A stretch of DNA of 64,000 bases from Tautonia plasticadhaerens (GTDB lineage: Bacteria; Planctomycetota; Planctomycetia; Isosphaerales; Isosphaeraceae): contig NZ_CP036426.1 of the NCBI RefSeq assembly GCF_007752535.1, positions 4,092,001-4,156,000 of the forward strand, in the 5' to 3' direction. Of this stretch, positions 7,752 through 16,290 are shown piece by piece. The position numbers were made by a program, and so were the translations under genes. The notes beneath the pieces were generated by a model, which worked only from the letters and a program-made list of their open reading frames with translations, had not been told where the DNA came from and searched no databases. Positions within the stretch are counted from its first letter, which is position 1, and every line of letters begins with the position of its first letter.

Positions 7752-8810
7752 TCAGGGGGCCGGCCGACCGGCCGGCCCCTCCACCTCGTCCGCCTCCTCG
7801 ACGACCCCGGCCACCTGGCCGTTGTCGTTGACGGCGGTGGCGGTGGCGAAGACCGGGCTGCCCTCGGGGATGAGGGTCATTTTCTCATTCTGATAGATGA
7901 ATGCCCTCGGGTAGATGTCCGACCCGCTGGGGCCGTCGACCATGCCCACGACCATGCCCGAGTCGTTCACGGCGGCGGCCTCGGACTTGACGTAGCCCTC
8001 GGGTTCCTCCAGTTGCCGGTGGCCGCCGTCCCGGGTCCAGACGACGGCGTGGGCCCGGCCCCCGTCGTCGAACCGGAGGCCGACGACCATGCCCGAGTCG
8101 TTCACCCCCCGGGGCAGGAGCGAGCCGGGGCCGGCGATGGCCTCCCGGGCCCAGCCCCCCGAGCCGTCGGCGGTCCAGAGGCAGGGGAGCGCCCCGTCGA
8201 CCGCCGAGACGCGACGGCCGTCGCCGCTGATGGCGACGACATTGGATCCCAGGCCCCGCTCGGTGGGCAGCGTGGTCGCCCTCCAGCCGTCGCCGTCGCC
8301 GTCCCGGTCCCAGACGCAGGGTTCCATGTGGCCCTCGAAGAGCATGATCCCGCTGATGCGGGCCCCGTCGGCCGAGACGCCGGTGGCGAGCGAGGCGATG
8401 CCCCCCTCCAGGACGCCCAGGCCCCGGATGCCCCCCTCGGCGTCCCAGGCGAACGCCTGGTTCTGCAGGTCGACCTCCACCCCCGGGATCAGGGGCTTGC
8501 TCACCCGGCCGACGACCAGGCCGCCGTCGCTGACCGCGGCCGGGAAGGTCGAGGTGTAGCCCTCCAGCAGGGGGAGCCGGGTCACCGCTTCTCCCTCCAG
8601 GTAGACCGGCACCTGGGCGACCACCCCGGGCCGCTCGGCCTCCTCCTCCCAGAGGAATCCGACCACGTCCCCCCCGGCGTTGATGCCGGTCGCGATGACG
8701 CCGGGGATCCGGGCCACGACCTCGAAGCCCGCCGGGGGTCGCTGCCCCCGGGCGGGGCCGGGGAGGGTGAGGGCGGCGGCCGACAGGAGCAGCAGCGTGG
8801 CAGGTCTCAT
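7752..8810 (-). CDS. Exported HAF-type repeat protein (predicted beta-propeller)
   Basis: 352 residues starting at the ATG complementary to 8808-8810. A signal peptide covers residues 1-22 (LLLLSAAALTLPGPARG). The rest is a series of about seven repeats with the core AVNDSGMVVG, for example GINAGGDVVG, AVSDGGLVVG, GVSADGARISG, GVNDSGMVVG and AVNDNGQVAG, separated by strands containing a Trp-bearing AFAW, CVWD or VVWT. This is the pattern of the extracellular HAF/PEP-associated repeat family, thought to fold as a propeller; function is unknown. Its stop lies 4 bp from the stop of the converging phosphodiesterase. The M3 peptidase gene is 38 bp upstream, so it may be the last gene of that operon. 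Confidence 0.8.
   Translation of the reverse strand: MRPATLLLLSAAALTLPGPARGQRPPAGFEVVARIPGVIATGINAGGDVVGFLWEEEAERPGVVAQVPVYLEGEAVTRLPLLEGYTSTFPAAVSDGGLVVGRVSKPLIPGVEVDLQNQAFAWDAEGGIRGLGVLEGGIASLATGVSADGARISGIMLFEGHMEPCVWDRDGDGDGWRATTLPTERGLGSNVVAISGDGRRVSAVDGALPCLWTADGSGGWAREAIAGPGSLLPRGVNDSGMVVGLRFDDGGRAHAVVWTRDGGHRQLEEPEGYVKSEAAAVNDSGMVVGMVDGPSGSDIYPRAFIYQNEKMTLIPEGSPVFATATAVNDNGQVAGVVEEADEVEGPAGRPAP
7756..7779. terminator. Perfect 10-bp hairpin at convergent gene ends
   Basis: GGGGCCGGCC (7756-7765), loop GACC, GGCCGGCCCC (7770-7779). It begins 9 nt after the phosphodiesterase stop but is itself inside the last codons of the opposing repeat-protein gene, so the two genes share it. Confidence 0.65.
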
Positions 8811-8848
8811 CGGAATCCCCCTTGCCGTCGTCGATGGGCGGGTCGGGC

Positions 8849-10573
8849 TCAGGCGTCGCCGAGACGCTGGAGCTCCTCCCCGATGTCCCGCATCAGCGGG
8901 GCGATGGTGCTGGCCGAGAAGTCGAACCTCGCCCCGGCGGCCTCGAACAGCTCCGGCAGCGGCCGGGAGCCTCCCAGGGCCAGGGCCGCCCGGTAGGCGG
9001 ACACCGCCGCCCGCCGGTCGGCCAGCGCCCGACGCCAGACCTGCAACGCGCCGAGCTGGGCGATCCCGTACTCGATGTAGTAGAACGGGTATAGGAATAT
9101 GTGCAGTTGTCGATGCCAGGTGTTCGACCGCACCTCCTCGAAGCCCGACCAGTCGATGATGCCGCCGAAGCGGTCCATCAGGGCGTTCCAAGCGGCCCGC
9201 CGGTCGTCCCGGGTGTGCCCCGGGTGGCGGTAGATCCAGTGCTGGAAGGCGTCGACGGTGGCGATCCAGGGCAGGATCAGGACGATCCCCTCCAGCAGCT
9301 CCCGGTAGGACCGCTTCGCGTCCGCCTCGGGGTAGAAGACGGTCAGCTCGGGGGCGCCGAGCAGCTCCATGCTCATCGAGGCGACCTCGCAGAACTCGAT
9401 GGGGGCGTCGCGGTACTCGGGCAGCGGCTCGCCCCGGGCGGCGAGGGTGTGGAAGGCGTGGCCGCCCTCGTGGAGCATGGTCCTGAGGTCGCCGTCGACC
9501 CCGACGGCGTTCATGAAGATGAAGGGGAGGCGGTCGTCCTCGAAGGTCGTCTGGTAGCCGCCGGGGGCCTTGCCCTTGCGGTTGGCCAGGTCGAGCAGGG
9601 CGCGGTCCCGCATGAATGCGAACTGGGCGCCCAGCTCGGGGTCGACCTTCGAGAAGATCCGCGAGGCCCCCTCGGCCAGCCGGTCGGCGTCGGCGAAGGG
9701 CCGCAGCGGGGGGCGGCCCTGGGGGTCGACAGAGAGGTCCCAGGGGCGGAGCTTCTCCAGGTCCATCGCCACCCGTCGCTGCTGCTGGAGCGCGCGGGCC
9801 AGCGGGACGACCTCGGCCTCGACGGCGTCCTGGAACGCCTCGGCCTGCTCGGGGCCGTAGTCGAACCGCTCCCGGCTGGCGTAGGCGTATTCGACGTAGC
9901 CGTCGAAGCCGGCCTCGCGGGCGACCTCCTGCCGCAGGGCGATCATGCGGTCGAAGAGGTCGTCGAGGGTGTCCCGGTCCCGGAGCCGTCGCGACGAGAC
10001 CAGCTCCCAGACCTCCCGGCGGAGGGCCCGGTCGGGCTCCTCCAGGTAGGGGGCCATCTGCGCGAGGGTCTTCTCCTCGCCCCGGAAGGTGACGGTCATC
10101 GCGCCGATGGCCTTCTGGTACTTCTGGCCCAGCTCGGCCAGCTCGGTCTCCCGGGGGATGTTGGCCTCGCGGTAGAGGCGCCGGCGGTTCTCCTGGGCGC
10201 GGTCGAAGACGCGGTGGCGGTCCGGGTCCAGGCCGGGTCGGTGGGGGGAGTCGAGGTAGGCGTTGCGGAGCCGGTTCAGATACGGCTTGAGCCTCGGCTC
10301 GATCTCCCGGACGAAGGCGAGGTGGGCGGCCTCCCGGTCGGGGTCGTCGGTCTGGCAGGTCATGGCGACGTAGCGCCGGACCCCCTCCTGCGAGACGGCC
10401 GAGTTCAGCTCGCCGACGTCCCGGAGCCACTCCTCCAGCTCGGCGGGGGAGGTGATCGGCCGATCGACGATCTGCTGATAATACGGCTCGATCCGCTCCC
10501 AGGTGGAGAAGTCGACCTCGGCGGGCAGCCAGCGGTGGGGGAAGGTCTCGGGGGCGTAGGGGGCGGTGCTCAT
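8849..10573 (-). CDS. M3-family oligoendopeptidase (zinc metallopeptidase)
   Basis: 574 residues, the usual size of PepF-like oligoendopeptidases, which cleave short peptides in the cytoplasm. The zinc site is HEGGH with H368, E369 and H372, and the third ligand is E396 in EFCEVASMSMELL, as in family M3. The N-terminal 350 residues form the expected helical lid. Near the C terminus, YPFYYIEYGIAQLGALQVW matches the conserved substrate-binding helix of the family. The start is ATG 10573 (MSTAPYAPETFP). No signal peptide. It lies downstream of the symporter and the muramidase fusion on the same strand, so a role in degrading peptides released from wall fragments is possible but unproven. Confidence 0.93.
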   Translation of the reverse strand: MSTAPYAPETFPHRWLPAEVDFSTWERIEPYYQQIVDRPITSPAELEEWLRDVGELNSAVSQEGVRRYVAMTCQTDDPDREAAHLAFVREIEPRLKPYLNRLRNAYLDSPHRPGLDPDRHRVFDRAQENRRRLYREANIPRETELAELGQKYQKAIGAMTVTFRGEEKTLAQMAPYLEEPDRALRREVWELVSSRRLRDRDTLDDLFDRMIALRQEVAREAGFDGYVEYAYASRERFDYGPEQAEAFQDAVEAEVVPLARALQQQRRVAMDLEKLRPWDLSVDPQGRPPLRPFADADRLAEGASRIFSKVDPELGAQFAFMRDRALLDLANRKGKAPGGYQTTFEDDRLPFIFMNAVGVDGDLRTMLHEGGHAFHTLAARGEPLPEYRDAPIEFCEVASMSMELLGAPELTVFYPEADAKRSYRELLEGIVLILPWIATVDAFQHWIYRHPGHTRDDRRAAWNALMDRFGGIIDWSGFEEVRSNTWHRQLHIFLYPFYYIEYGIAQLGALQVWRRALADRRAAVSAYRAALALGGSRPLPELFEAAGARFDFSASTIAPLMRDIGEELQRLGDA

Positions 10574-10782
10574 GGGTCTCGACCTGGGGGCGTGATCGGC
10601 CATCTCGGGCGGGTCGGCGAATGGGTGTTCCTCCCCGACATGCTGACCGATCGGGGAGGGGAGGGGCAATCCCAACCGGGGATCCCGGGCGTCCGACCTG
10701 CGCCCCCGACTGCGGGGCAGGGGGTGGGTGCAGGCCGGGTGAGGGGGCCGGGACGGTGCGCGAGGCCCGGGGGCCCGCGCCG

Positions 10783-10801
10783 GCCCCGCTCCTCTGGCGG
10801 G
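10783..10801 (-). terminator. Possible terminator hairpin after muramidase fusion gene
   Basis: CCCCGC (10783-10788) and GCGGGG (10796-10801) form a 6-bp stem 17 nt beyond the stop of the upstream gene. The remaining 245-bp gap to the M3 peptidase start holds no gene. Confidence 0.35.
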
Positions 10802-10818
10802 GAGGGGGAAGGCGGGGG

Positions 10819-13149
10819 TCAGTCCTCGTAGATGAGGTACTTGGCCCGGACGTCGAGGAACCGGCGGAGTTCCCGGGCCCAGGTCCGGCGGACCTCCCGG
10901 ACGCTCGCGCCGGAGACGATCGCGTCGAGGGCGGCCTGATTGGTCATGAGCCGATCCATCGCCTCGGGCTCCCAATGGTCCGGGTAGAGCCGACGGAGGG
11001 TGACCGCCAGGCCGATGCCCAGCTCGATCGGCTCGAACTCGTCCCAGTCGGTGATGATGATGTAAACGCCCCCGCAGTCCTCGCCCTCGTACTGGCGCTC
11101 GGCGGGGGAGAAGCGGACGGGGACGAACCGGACGCCGGGCAGCCCCTCGGCGTTCAGCTCGGTGGCCCACGCCTTCGGGTCGATCCAGGGGGCGCCGACG
11201 CGCTCGAAGGGGGTGTCGGTCCCCCGGCCGGTGGCGAGGTTGGTCGCCTCCAGCAGGCCGACGCCGGGGTAGAGCAAGGCCTCGGTCAGGCTCCGCATGT
11301 TCGGCGAGGGGTTGGTCCAGAGCAGGCCCGTCTCGTCGAAGGTCATCGACCTCCGCCAACCCTGGCACTCGACGACGGTCAGGTCGGCCTCGACGCCGCG
11401 CTCGGCGTTGAACAGCGTCGCCAGCTCGCCGACGGTCATGCCGTGCCGCACCGGGAGCCGGTGGAACGCGATGAACGACTCGGCGTCCTCGTCGCGGACC
11501 GGACCGGCCACCTCGACGCCGCCGATCGGGTTGGGCCGGTCGAGCACGAGGACGGGGATGCCCGCCTCGGCCCCGGCCTCCAGCACCAGGCCCATCGTGC
11601 TGATGTAGGTATAGAAGCGGGCCCCGATGTCGGCGATGTCGAAGACGAGGGCGTCGATCCCTTCAAGCTGCTCGGGGGCGGGCTTCCGGCGCTCGCCGTA
11701 GAGGCTGTAGATCGGCAGGCCGGTCTCCTCGTCCCGGTCGTCGCCGACGTTGGTGTCCAGCACGCCCCGGATGCCGTGCTCGGGGCTGAACAGGGCGACG
11801 AGCTCCACGTCGGGCGCCTCGAACAGGGCGTCGATCGTCGGCCGGCCGTCCCGGGTCTTGCCGGTGTGGTTGGTGACCAGGCCGACCCGCTTCCCCTTGA
11901 GCGGGGCGAAGCCGTCGGCCGCCAGCACGTCGACCCCGCAGAGGACCTCGGCCGATTCGGCCGTGGCGGGGGAGGGGATCGGGGTGTCGACGATCGCCGA
12001 GGCGACGATCGTGGCCACCTCCCGGCGGAGGGCGGTGGGAGAGGGCTGGTCCCCCCCGGGGTGCAATCGGCTCGTCAGGAGGATGACGAAGGTCTCGGTG
12101 TCGGGGTCGACCCAGATGCTCGTGCCCGTGAACCCGGTGTGGCCGAAGCCGAGGGGGCCGAACCGCTCCCCCCGGGGCGAGCTGAAGCCGGTCGCCACGT
12201 CCCAGCCGAGGCCCCGACGCTCCCCCTCGGGGGTGTCGGCCGGGTCGATCATCGCCCGGACGGTCGGCGGGGCGAGGATCCGTTTGCCGTCGGGTCCGAT
12301 CCCGCCGTCCAGGAGTGTTTGCGCGTAGATCGCCAGGTCGTCGGCCGTCGCGAACAGGCCGGCGTGGCCGGCGACGCCGCCGAGGGCCCGGGAGCGGGGG
12401 TCGTGGACCTCGCCGCGGGCCATCTCCCCGTCGACGACCTCGGTGGGGGCGATCCGGTCGGCCGGGATGCCCCGGTCGAGGGGCCGGAAGGTGGCGTCGG
12501 CCATGCCGATCGGCTTGAAGACGTTCTCCCGGGCGAATTCGTCGAGCGGCCGGCCGGAGACGCGCTCGACCAGCCGGCCGAGGATCTGGAAGCTGACGTC
12601 CGAATAGCGGAACCCCTCGCCCGGCTCGGCCACCAGGTCGATCTCGGCGATCCGCCGCCAGGCCTCGTCGACGCCGTGCTCGTAGTCGCCGATCGGGTTG
12701 TCGGGGATCAGCCCGGCGCGGTGGCGGAGGAGCATCTCGACGGTGATCGCCCCCTTGCCGTGGTTGTCGAACTCGGGGAGGTAGGTGGTGATCGGCTCGT
12801 CCAGGTCGATGAGTCCCCGCTCCCAGAGGACCATGACGGACGTCGCCGTGGCGACGGGCTTGGTGAGCGAGGCCATATCGAAGACCGTGTCCCGGGTCAT
12901 CGGCTCGGCCTCGGGCTCGACGGCCCTCCGGCCGATCGCCTCGACATGGGCGATCTTCCCCCGACGGCCGACGATCACGACGGCGCCGGGGATCTTCCCC
13001 TCGTCGACGGCCGTCGAGATGGCCTCGCCGACCCCGGCGAGCTTCGATGCGTCGAACCCCAATTCCTCGGGAGGGGCCTCGGGGAGGCCCGGCGTCGGGG
13101 CGGGGGCGGCCAGCAGGCCGAGGGCGACGATCGCGGGGAAGAGCAGCAT
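10819..13149 (-). CDS. Fusion: beta-lactamase-fold serine hydrolase + NamZ-type exo-muramidase (DUF1343)
   Basis: 776 residues with a signal peptide (MLLFPAIVALGLLAAPAP), so exported. Residues about 30-385 are a class C beta-lactamase/AmiE-type serine hydrolase: SLTK with S94 and K97, YSD at 182-184 for the YxN motif, and HTGFTG at 337-342 for the KTG region. Residues about 402-776 are DUF1343, the family of B. subtilis YbbC/NamZ exo-beta-N-acetylmuramidase (GH171), with GLVTNHTG, FSPEHGIRG at 454-462, DIGARFYTYIS and NPSPNM. I prefer ATG 13149 to GTG 13155, because GGAG lies 5 nt before the ATG. In B. subtilis the two activities are separate neighbouring genes. The upstream symporter may import the product. 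Confidence 0.9.
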   Translation of the reverse strand: MLLFPAIVALGLLAAPAPTPGLPEAPPEELGFDASKLAGVGEAISTAVDEGKIPGAVVIVGRRGKIAHVEAIGRRAVEPEAEPMTRDTVFDMASLTKPVATATSVMVLWERGLIDLDEPITTYLPEFDNHGKGAITVEMLLRHRAGLIPDNPIGDYEHGVDEAWRRIAEIDLVAEPGEGFRYSDVSFQILGRLVERVSGRPLDEFARENVFKPIGMADATFRPLDRGIPADRIAPTEVVDGEMARGEVHDPRSRALGGVAGHAGLFATADDLAIYAQTLLDGGIGPDGKRILAPPTVRAMIDPADTPEGERRGLGWDVATGFSSPRGERFGPLGFGHTGFTGTSIWVDPDTETFVILLTSRLHPGGDQPSPTALRREVATIVASAIVDTPIPSPATAESAEVLCGVDVLAADGFAPLKGKRVGLVTNHTGKTRDGRPTIDALFEAPDVELVALFSPEHGIRGVLDTNVGDDRDEETGLPIYSLYGERRKPAPEQLEGIDALVFDIADIGARFYTYISTMGLVLEAGAEAGIPVLVLDRPNPIGGVEVAGPVRDEDAESFIAFHRLPVRHGMTVGELATLFNAERGVEADLTVVECQGWRRSMTFDETGLLWTNPSPNMRSLTEALLYPGVGLLEATNLATGRGTDTPFERVGAPWIDPKAWATELNAEGLPGVRFVPVRFSPAERQYEGEDCGGVYIIITDWDEFEPIELGIGLAVTLRRLYPDHWEPEAMDRLMTNQAALDAIVSGASVREVRRTWARELRRFLDVRAKYLIYED

Positions 13150-13252
13150 GGTCACTCCGGGACGAGGAGAAAGGGGTCGCGAGGGCCGTCGCCCCGCCGG
13201 GAGGGTTCGCCCGCCCCGGGCAATCCGGCCCCTCGATCGATGGTCAGGTGGA

Positions 13253-14800
13253 TCAGCGAGCGTCCCCCGTCGAAGGCGTGCCGCCCCGGGGCAGGAAGGT
13301 CGAGGCCAGCAGGCCGACGAGGAAGGTGGTGCCCGAGCCGACCAGGGCGAAGTAGGGCCAGGCCAGGGCGCCCTCGAACGGGTAGGGGATCGTCCCCCGG
13401 AACTCCGACCCGAATCGGGCGTAGGAGACGGCGAGCAGGCCCGCCACCAGGCCGACCAGCGCCGCCCCCTGGCCGACCCGGTCGGTCAGCACGCCGAGCA
13501 GGAAGACGCCGAGGATGATCCCGGTGACGAACGAGGCGATCGCCAATGCGTCCTCCACCACCGGGCTGTCCTGGAACTTCGCCGCCGCCACCGCGGCGAT
13601 CCCCATCTGGGCGATCCCCCAGACGATCGTCAGGGACCGGGAGAGGCCAAGCAATTTCTCCTCGCCGATCCTCGGGAAGGCGGGACGGATCAGGTCGTTG
13701 ACCGTCGAGGAGGCGGAGGCGTTCAGCGAACTGGACAGGGTGCTCATGGCCGCCGAGAAGATGGCCGCGACGACCAGGCCGACCAGGCCGGTCGGCAGGT
13801 GGGTGACGATGAACGAGGCGAATTCGTCGTCGACCTGCAGCGGCCGGTCCGGAGGGTACTCGCCGTAGAAGACGGACAGCGCAACGCCGATCAGCAGGAA
13901 CAGCGCGAACTGGGCGAAGACCACGAACCCGCTGGCGATCAGGGCCCCGGCCGCCTGTCGCTGCGATTTGGCCGAGAGGTAGCGCTGGACCATCATCTGG
14001 TCGGCGCCGTGGGTGGCGGTGCTCAGGACCATGCCGCCGATCACCCCGGCCCAGATCGTGTACGGCTGGGTCAGGTCGAAGCTCGGGTTTAGGAACCGAA
14101 ACTTGCCGGCCGCTTCTCCCGACGCCCAGAGGGTCTCCCAGCCGCCGTCGAGCCGGCCGACCATGATCAGCAAGGCGGCGACGGCCCCGATCATGTAGAT
14201 GAGGAACTGGGTCACGTCGGTCCAGACGACCGCCGTCATGCCGCCGAGGAAGGTGTAGACGATCGTCGAGACGCCCATCAGGACGATCGACGCCGGCATC
14301 GCCCACTCGATGGGCATGATCGCCCCGTCCCCGTCGCCGACCAGGCCGCTGAGTAGCAGGAGCCGGCGGAGCACCAGGGCGGCCAGGAACAGGCGGAGGC
14401 CGTCCCCCAGGGTCCGGGAGAGCAGGAACAGCAGCGAGGCGGCGGTCTTGGTCGCGCCGCCGAACCGCGCGTCGAGGACCTGATAGGCCGTGTACATCTG
14501 CCCCTTGAAGTAGCTCGGCAGCAGGACGACCGCCACCAGGACCCGGCCGATGATGTAGCCGATGGCCAGTTGCAGGTAGGTGAAGTCCCCCCCGTCCCGG
14601 TAGGAGAGGCTGGGGACGCTGAGGAAGGTGGCGGTGCTCGTCTCGGTGGCGACGATCGAGATCATCACCGCCCAGGCCGGGACCCGGGAACCGCCCAGGA
14701 AGTACCCCTTCAGGCCCTCGCTCCTCGACCCGATGAGGGAACCGAAGAGGGTCACGCCGAGGATGTAGAGGACGATGATCGCGAGGTCGATCGGGCTCAT
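13253..14800 (-). CDS. Sodium:solute symporter (SSS family)
   Basis: A 515-residue polytopic inner-membrane transporter with about 13 hydrophobic helices, beginning MSPIDLAIIVLYILGVTLFG. Sequence features of the SSS (SGLT-like) family include GSRVPAWAVMISIVATETST, in the early core helices that bind Na+, and GGMVLSTATHGADQMMVQRY in the mid region. It also has AAIFSAAMSTLSSSLNASAS, with the serine-rich Na+ site of the later core helix. Substrate cannot be read from sequence. It is the first gene of a leftward set and lies 103 bp before the exported NamZ-type fusion, which makes MurNAc or another wall sugar a reasonable guess. Confidence 0.9.
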   Translation of the reverse strand: MSPIDLAIIVLYILGVTLFGSLIGSRSEGLKGYFLGGSRVPAWAVMISIVATETSTATFLSVPSLSYRDGGDFTYLQLAIGYIIGRVLVAVVLLPSYFKGQMYTAYQVLDARFGGATKTAASLLFLLSRTLGDGLRLFLAALVLRRLLLLSGLVGDGDGAIMPIEWAMPASIVLMGVSTIVYTFLGGMTAVVWTDVTQFLIYMIGAVAALLIMVGRLDGGWETLWASGEAAGKFRFLNPSFDLTQPYTIWAGVIGGMVLSTATHGADQMMVQRYLSAKSQRQAAGALIASGFVVFAQFALFLLIGVALSVFYGEYPPDRPLQVDDEFASFIVTHLPTGLVGLVVAAIFSAAMSTLSSSLNASASSTVNDLIRPAFPRIGEEKLLGLSRSLTIVWGIAQMGIAAVAAAKFQDSPVVEDALAIASFVTGIILGVFLLGVLTDRVGQGAALVGLVAGLLAVSYARFGSEFRGTIPYPFEGALAWPYFALVGSGTTFLVGLLASTFLPRGGTPSTGDAR

Positions 14801-14942
14801 GAGGGGGACCGGGGGCCGTGGTGCGTCGCAACTGCGGGGGAGCGGAATAGGTTACACCGGCCCTGCGGGATTGGCCACCACCCCGATCTCGCCCGGCCTC
14901 GATCCGGGGCGAGGCCCCTTCCTTCGGGGCTGACCGCGGGGA

Positions 14943-14948
14943 TATAAT
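14943..14948 (+). promoter_or_regulatory. Perfect -10 hexamer TATAAT upstream of apbE
   Basis: TATAAT at 14943-14948 stands out in a 271-bp divergent gap of very high GC, 123 nt before the ApbE start. The -35 region is poor (TTCCTT with an 18-nt spacer). The gap separates the symporter, leftward, from ApbE. Confidence 0.45.
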
Positions 14949-15071
14949 GAAGATTGCCGTCGTCTCGCTCCCCGATCGGGCCGACCCCTTAGCCCGTCCC
15001 GGATATCGGAGGGATCGAGCGCCCGACGGCCCCGCCCCGCCCGCCCTCCGACCATCGCAGCGAGGCCCGGA

Positions 15072-16175
15072 GTGTCCCGACCGCCGTCGAGCGTCAGCCG
15101 CCGCGACCTGTTCCGCTTCCGATCCCGTCGTGAGGCCGGTGCTGCCGACGTGCCCGAATCTCCCCCGGCGCTGGAGCGGGTCAACGGCGGGGACCTGGTC
15201 CTCGCCCGAAGGCCCGCGATGGGGTCGTACTTCGACGTCCGGGTCCCCTCCCGGACCCCCGGCGCCGCGGCCCTGGCCCAGGCGTCGCTGGACGTGATCG
15301 ACGCGATCGAGCTGACGTTGACGATCTACCGGGACGACTCGGAGGTCAGCAGGCTGAACGCCTCGGCCCACGAGGGGCCGGTCGCCGTCTCCCCCGGGCT
15401 GTTCGACCTGATCGAGCAGGGCGTCCGACTCGGCGAGCAGACCGACGGGGCGTATGACGTGGCCTCCGGGGCCCTGAGCCTGGCCTGGGGCTTCATCCGG
15501 GGGCCGAAGCGGGTGCCCTCGGCGGAGCAGCTGGCCGAGGCCCGGGGGCGGTCGGGCAGGCACCGGATCCGGCTCGACCCGGAGCGGAGGACCGTCGCCT
15601 TCGACCGGCCCGGCGTGGTCCTGAACTTCGGCGCGATCGGCAAGGGATACGCCCTCGACCGGGTCGCCCGGGTCGTCAAGGATTACTGGTTCCCGACCTC
15701 GGCGCTGGTGCACGGCGGGCAGTCGAGCCTCTTCGCGGTCGGCTCGCCGCCGGATCGATTCGGCGGGCGCTGGCAGATCCGGGTGACCAACCCGTTCGAC
15801 CCGGCCCGGCCGGTCGGCACGGTCCACCTCCGCGACCGGGGGCTGGCGACCTCCGGCGGCGCGATCCAGCGGTTCGAGGCCGGCGGCCGGATCTTCAGCC
15901 ACCTGATCGACCCCCGCACCGGGAACCCGGTCGGGGAGGGGGGGCCGGCCAGCGTCACGGTGCTCGCCCCGACGGCCGCCGAGGCCGACGCGCTGGCCAC
16001 CGCCTTCTCGGTTCTCGGCCCCGAGGGCTCGGCCGGCTTCCTCCGGGACCGGGCGGACGTCGGCGCCCTGTTCGTGATGCGGGGGGAGGACGGCCGGGCG
16101 AGCGTGCGGCCGTTCAACCTCGCCGACCGCGATTTCACCCCCGACGCCCTCGATGGGGCGTCGGGCTCGTCGTAG
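15072..16175 (+). CDS. apbE: FAD:protein FMN transferase (ApbE family)
   Basis: 367 residues. ApbE proteins are Mg-dependent enzymes that attach FMN to a threonine of target proteins such as Rnf/Nqr subunits. Family motifs in order: RPAMGSYFDV with M50, TDGAYDVASGAL, NFGAIGKGYALDRV with K191, ALVHGGQSSLFAVG, and SHLIDPRTGNPV with H277. DALATAFSVLG follows, where the metal-binding Asp is expected. The start is a GTG; the next in-frame ATG would remove the first motif. The N terminus has SRRDLFRFR, a twin-arginine-like string, but no hydrophobic core follows, so export is uncertain. No Rnf, Nqr or FMN-bind target is encoded nearby. Confidence 0.92.
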   Translation: MSRPPSSVSRRDLFRFRSRREAGAADVPESPPALERVNGGDLVLARRPAMGSYFDVRVPSRTPGAAALAQASLDVIDAIELTLTIYRDDSEVSRLNASAHEGPVAVSPGLFDLIEQGVRLGEQTDGAYDVASGALSLAWGFIRGPKRVPSAEQLAEARGRSGRHRIRLDPERRTVAFDRPGVVLNFGAIGKGYALDRVARVVKDYWFPTSALVHGGQSSLFAVGSPPDRFGGRWQIRVTNPFDPARPVGTVHLRDRGLATSGGAIQRFEAGGRIFSHLIDPRTGNPVGEGGPASVTVLAPTAAEADALATAFSVLGPEGSAGFLRDRADVGALFVMRGEDGRASVRPFNLADRDFTPDALDGASGSS

Positions 16176-16290
16176 ACTGGTCGAATTGCCTCGAATCTGG
16201 GGCCCTCGGCGACCTCGCCGCCCCCCCCGGCCGCTCCCGATGCCCCGGAGCCGCCCCGGACACTCGATTACGAAGGGAGGGTCGATCTCG

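Noticed and set aside
14801-15071. Riboswitch upstream of apbE (FMN-type)
   Set aside because: No conserved FMN-element segments could be found; only a TATAAT stands out.
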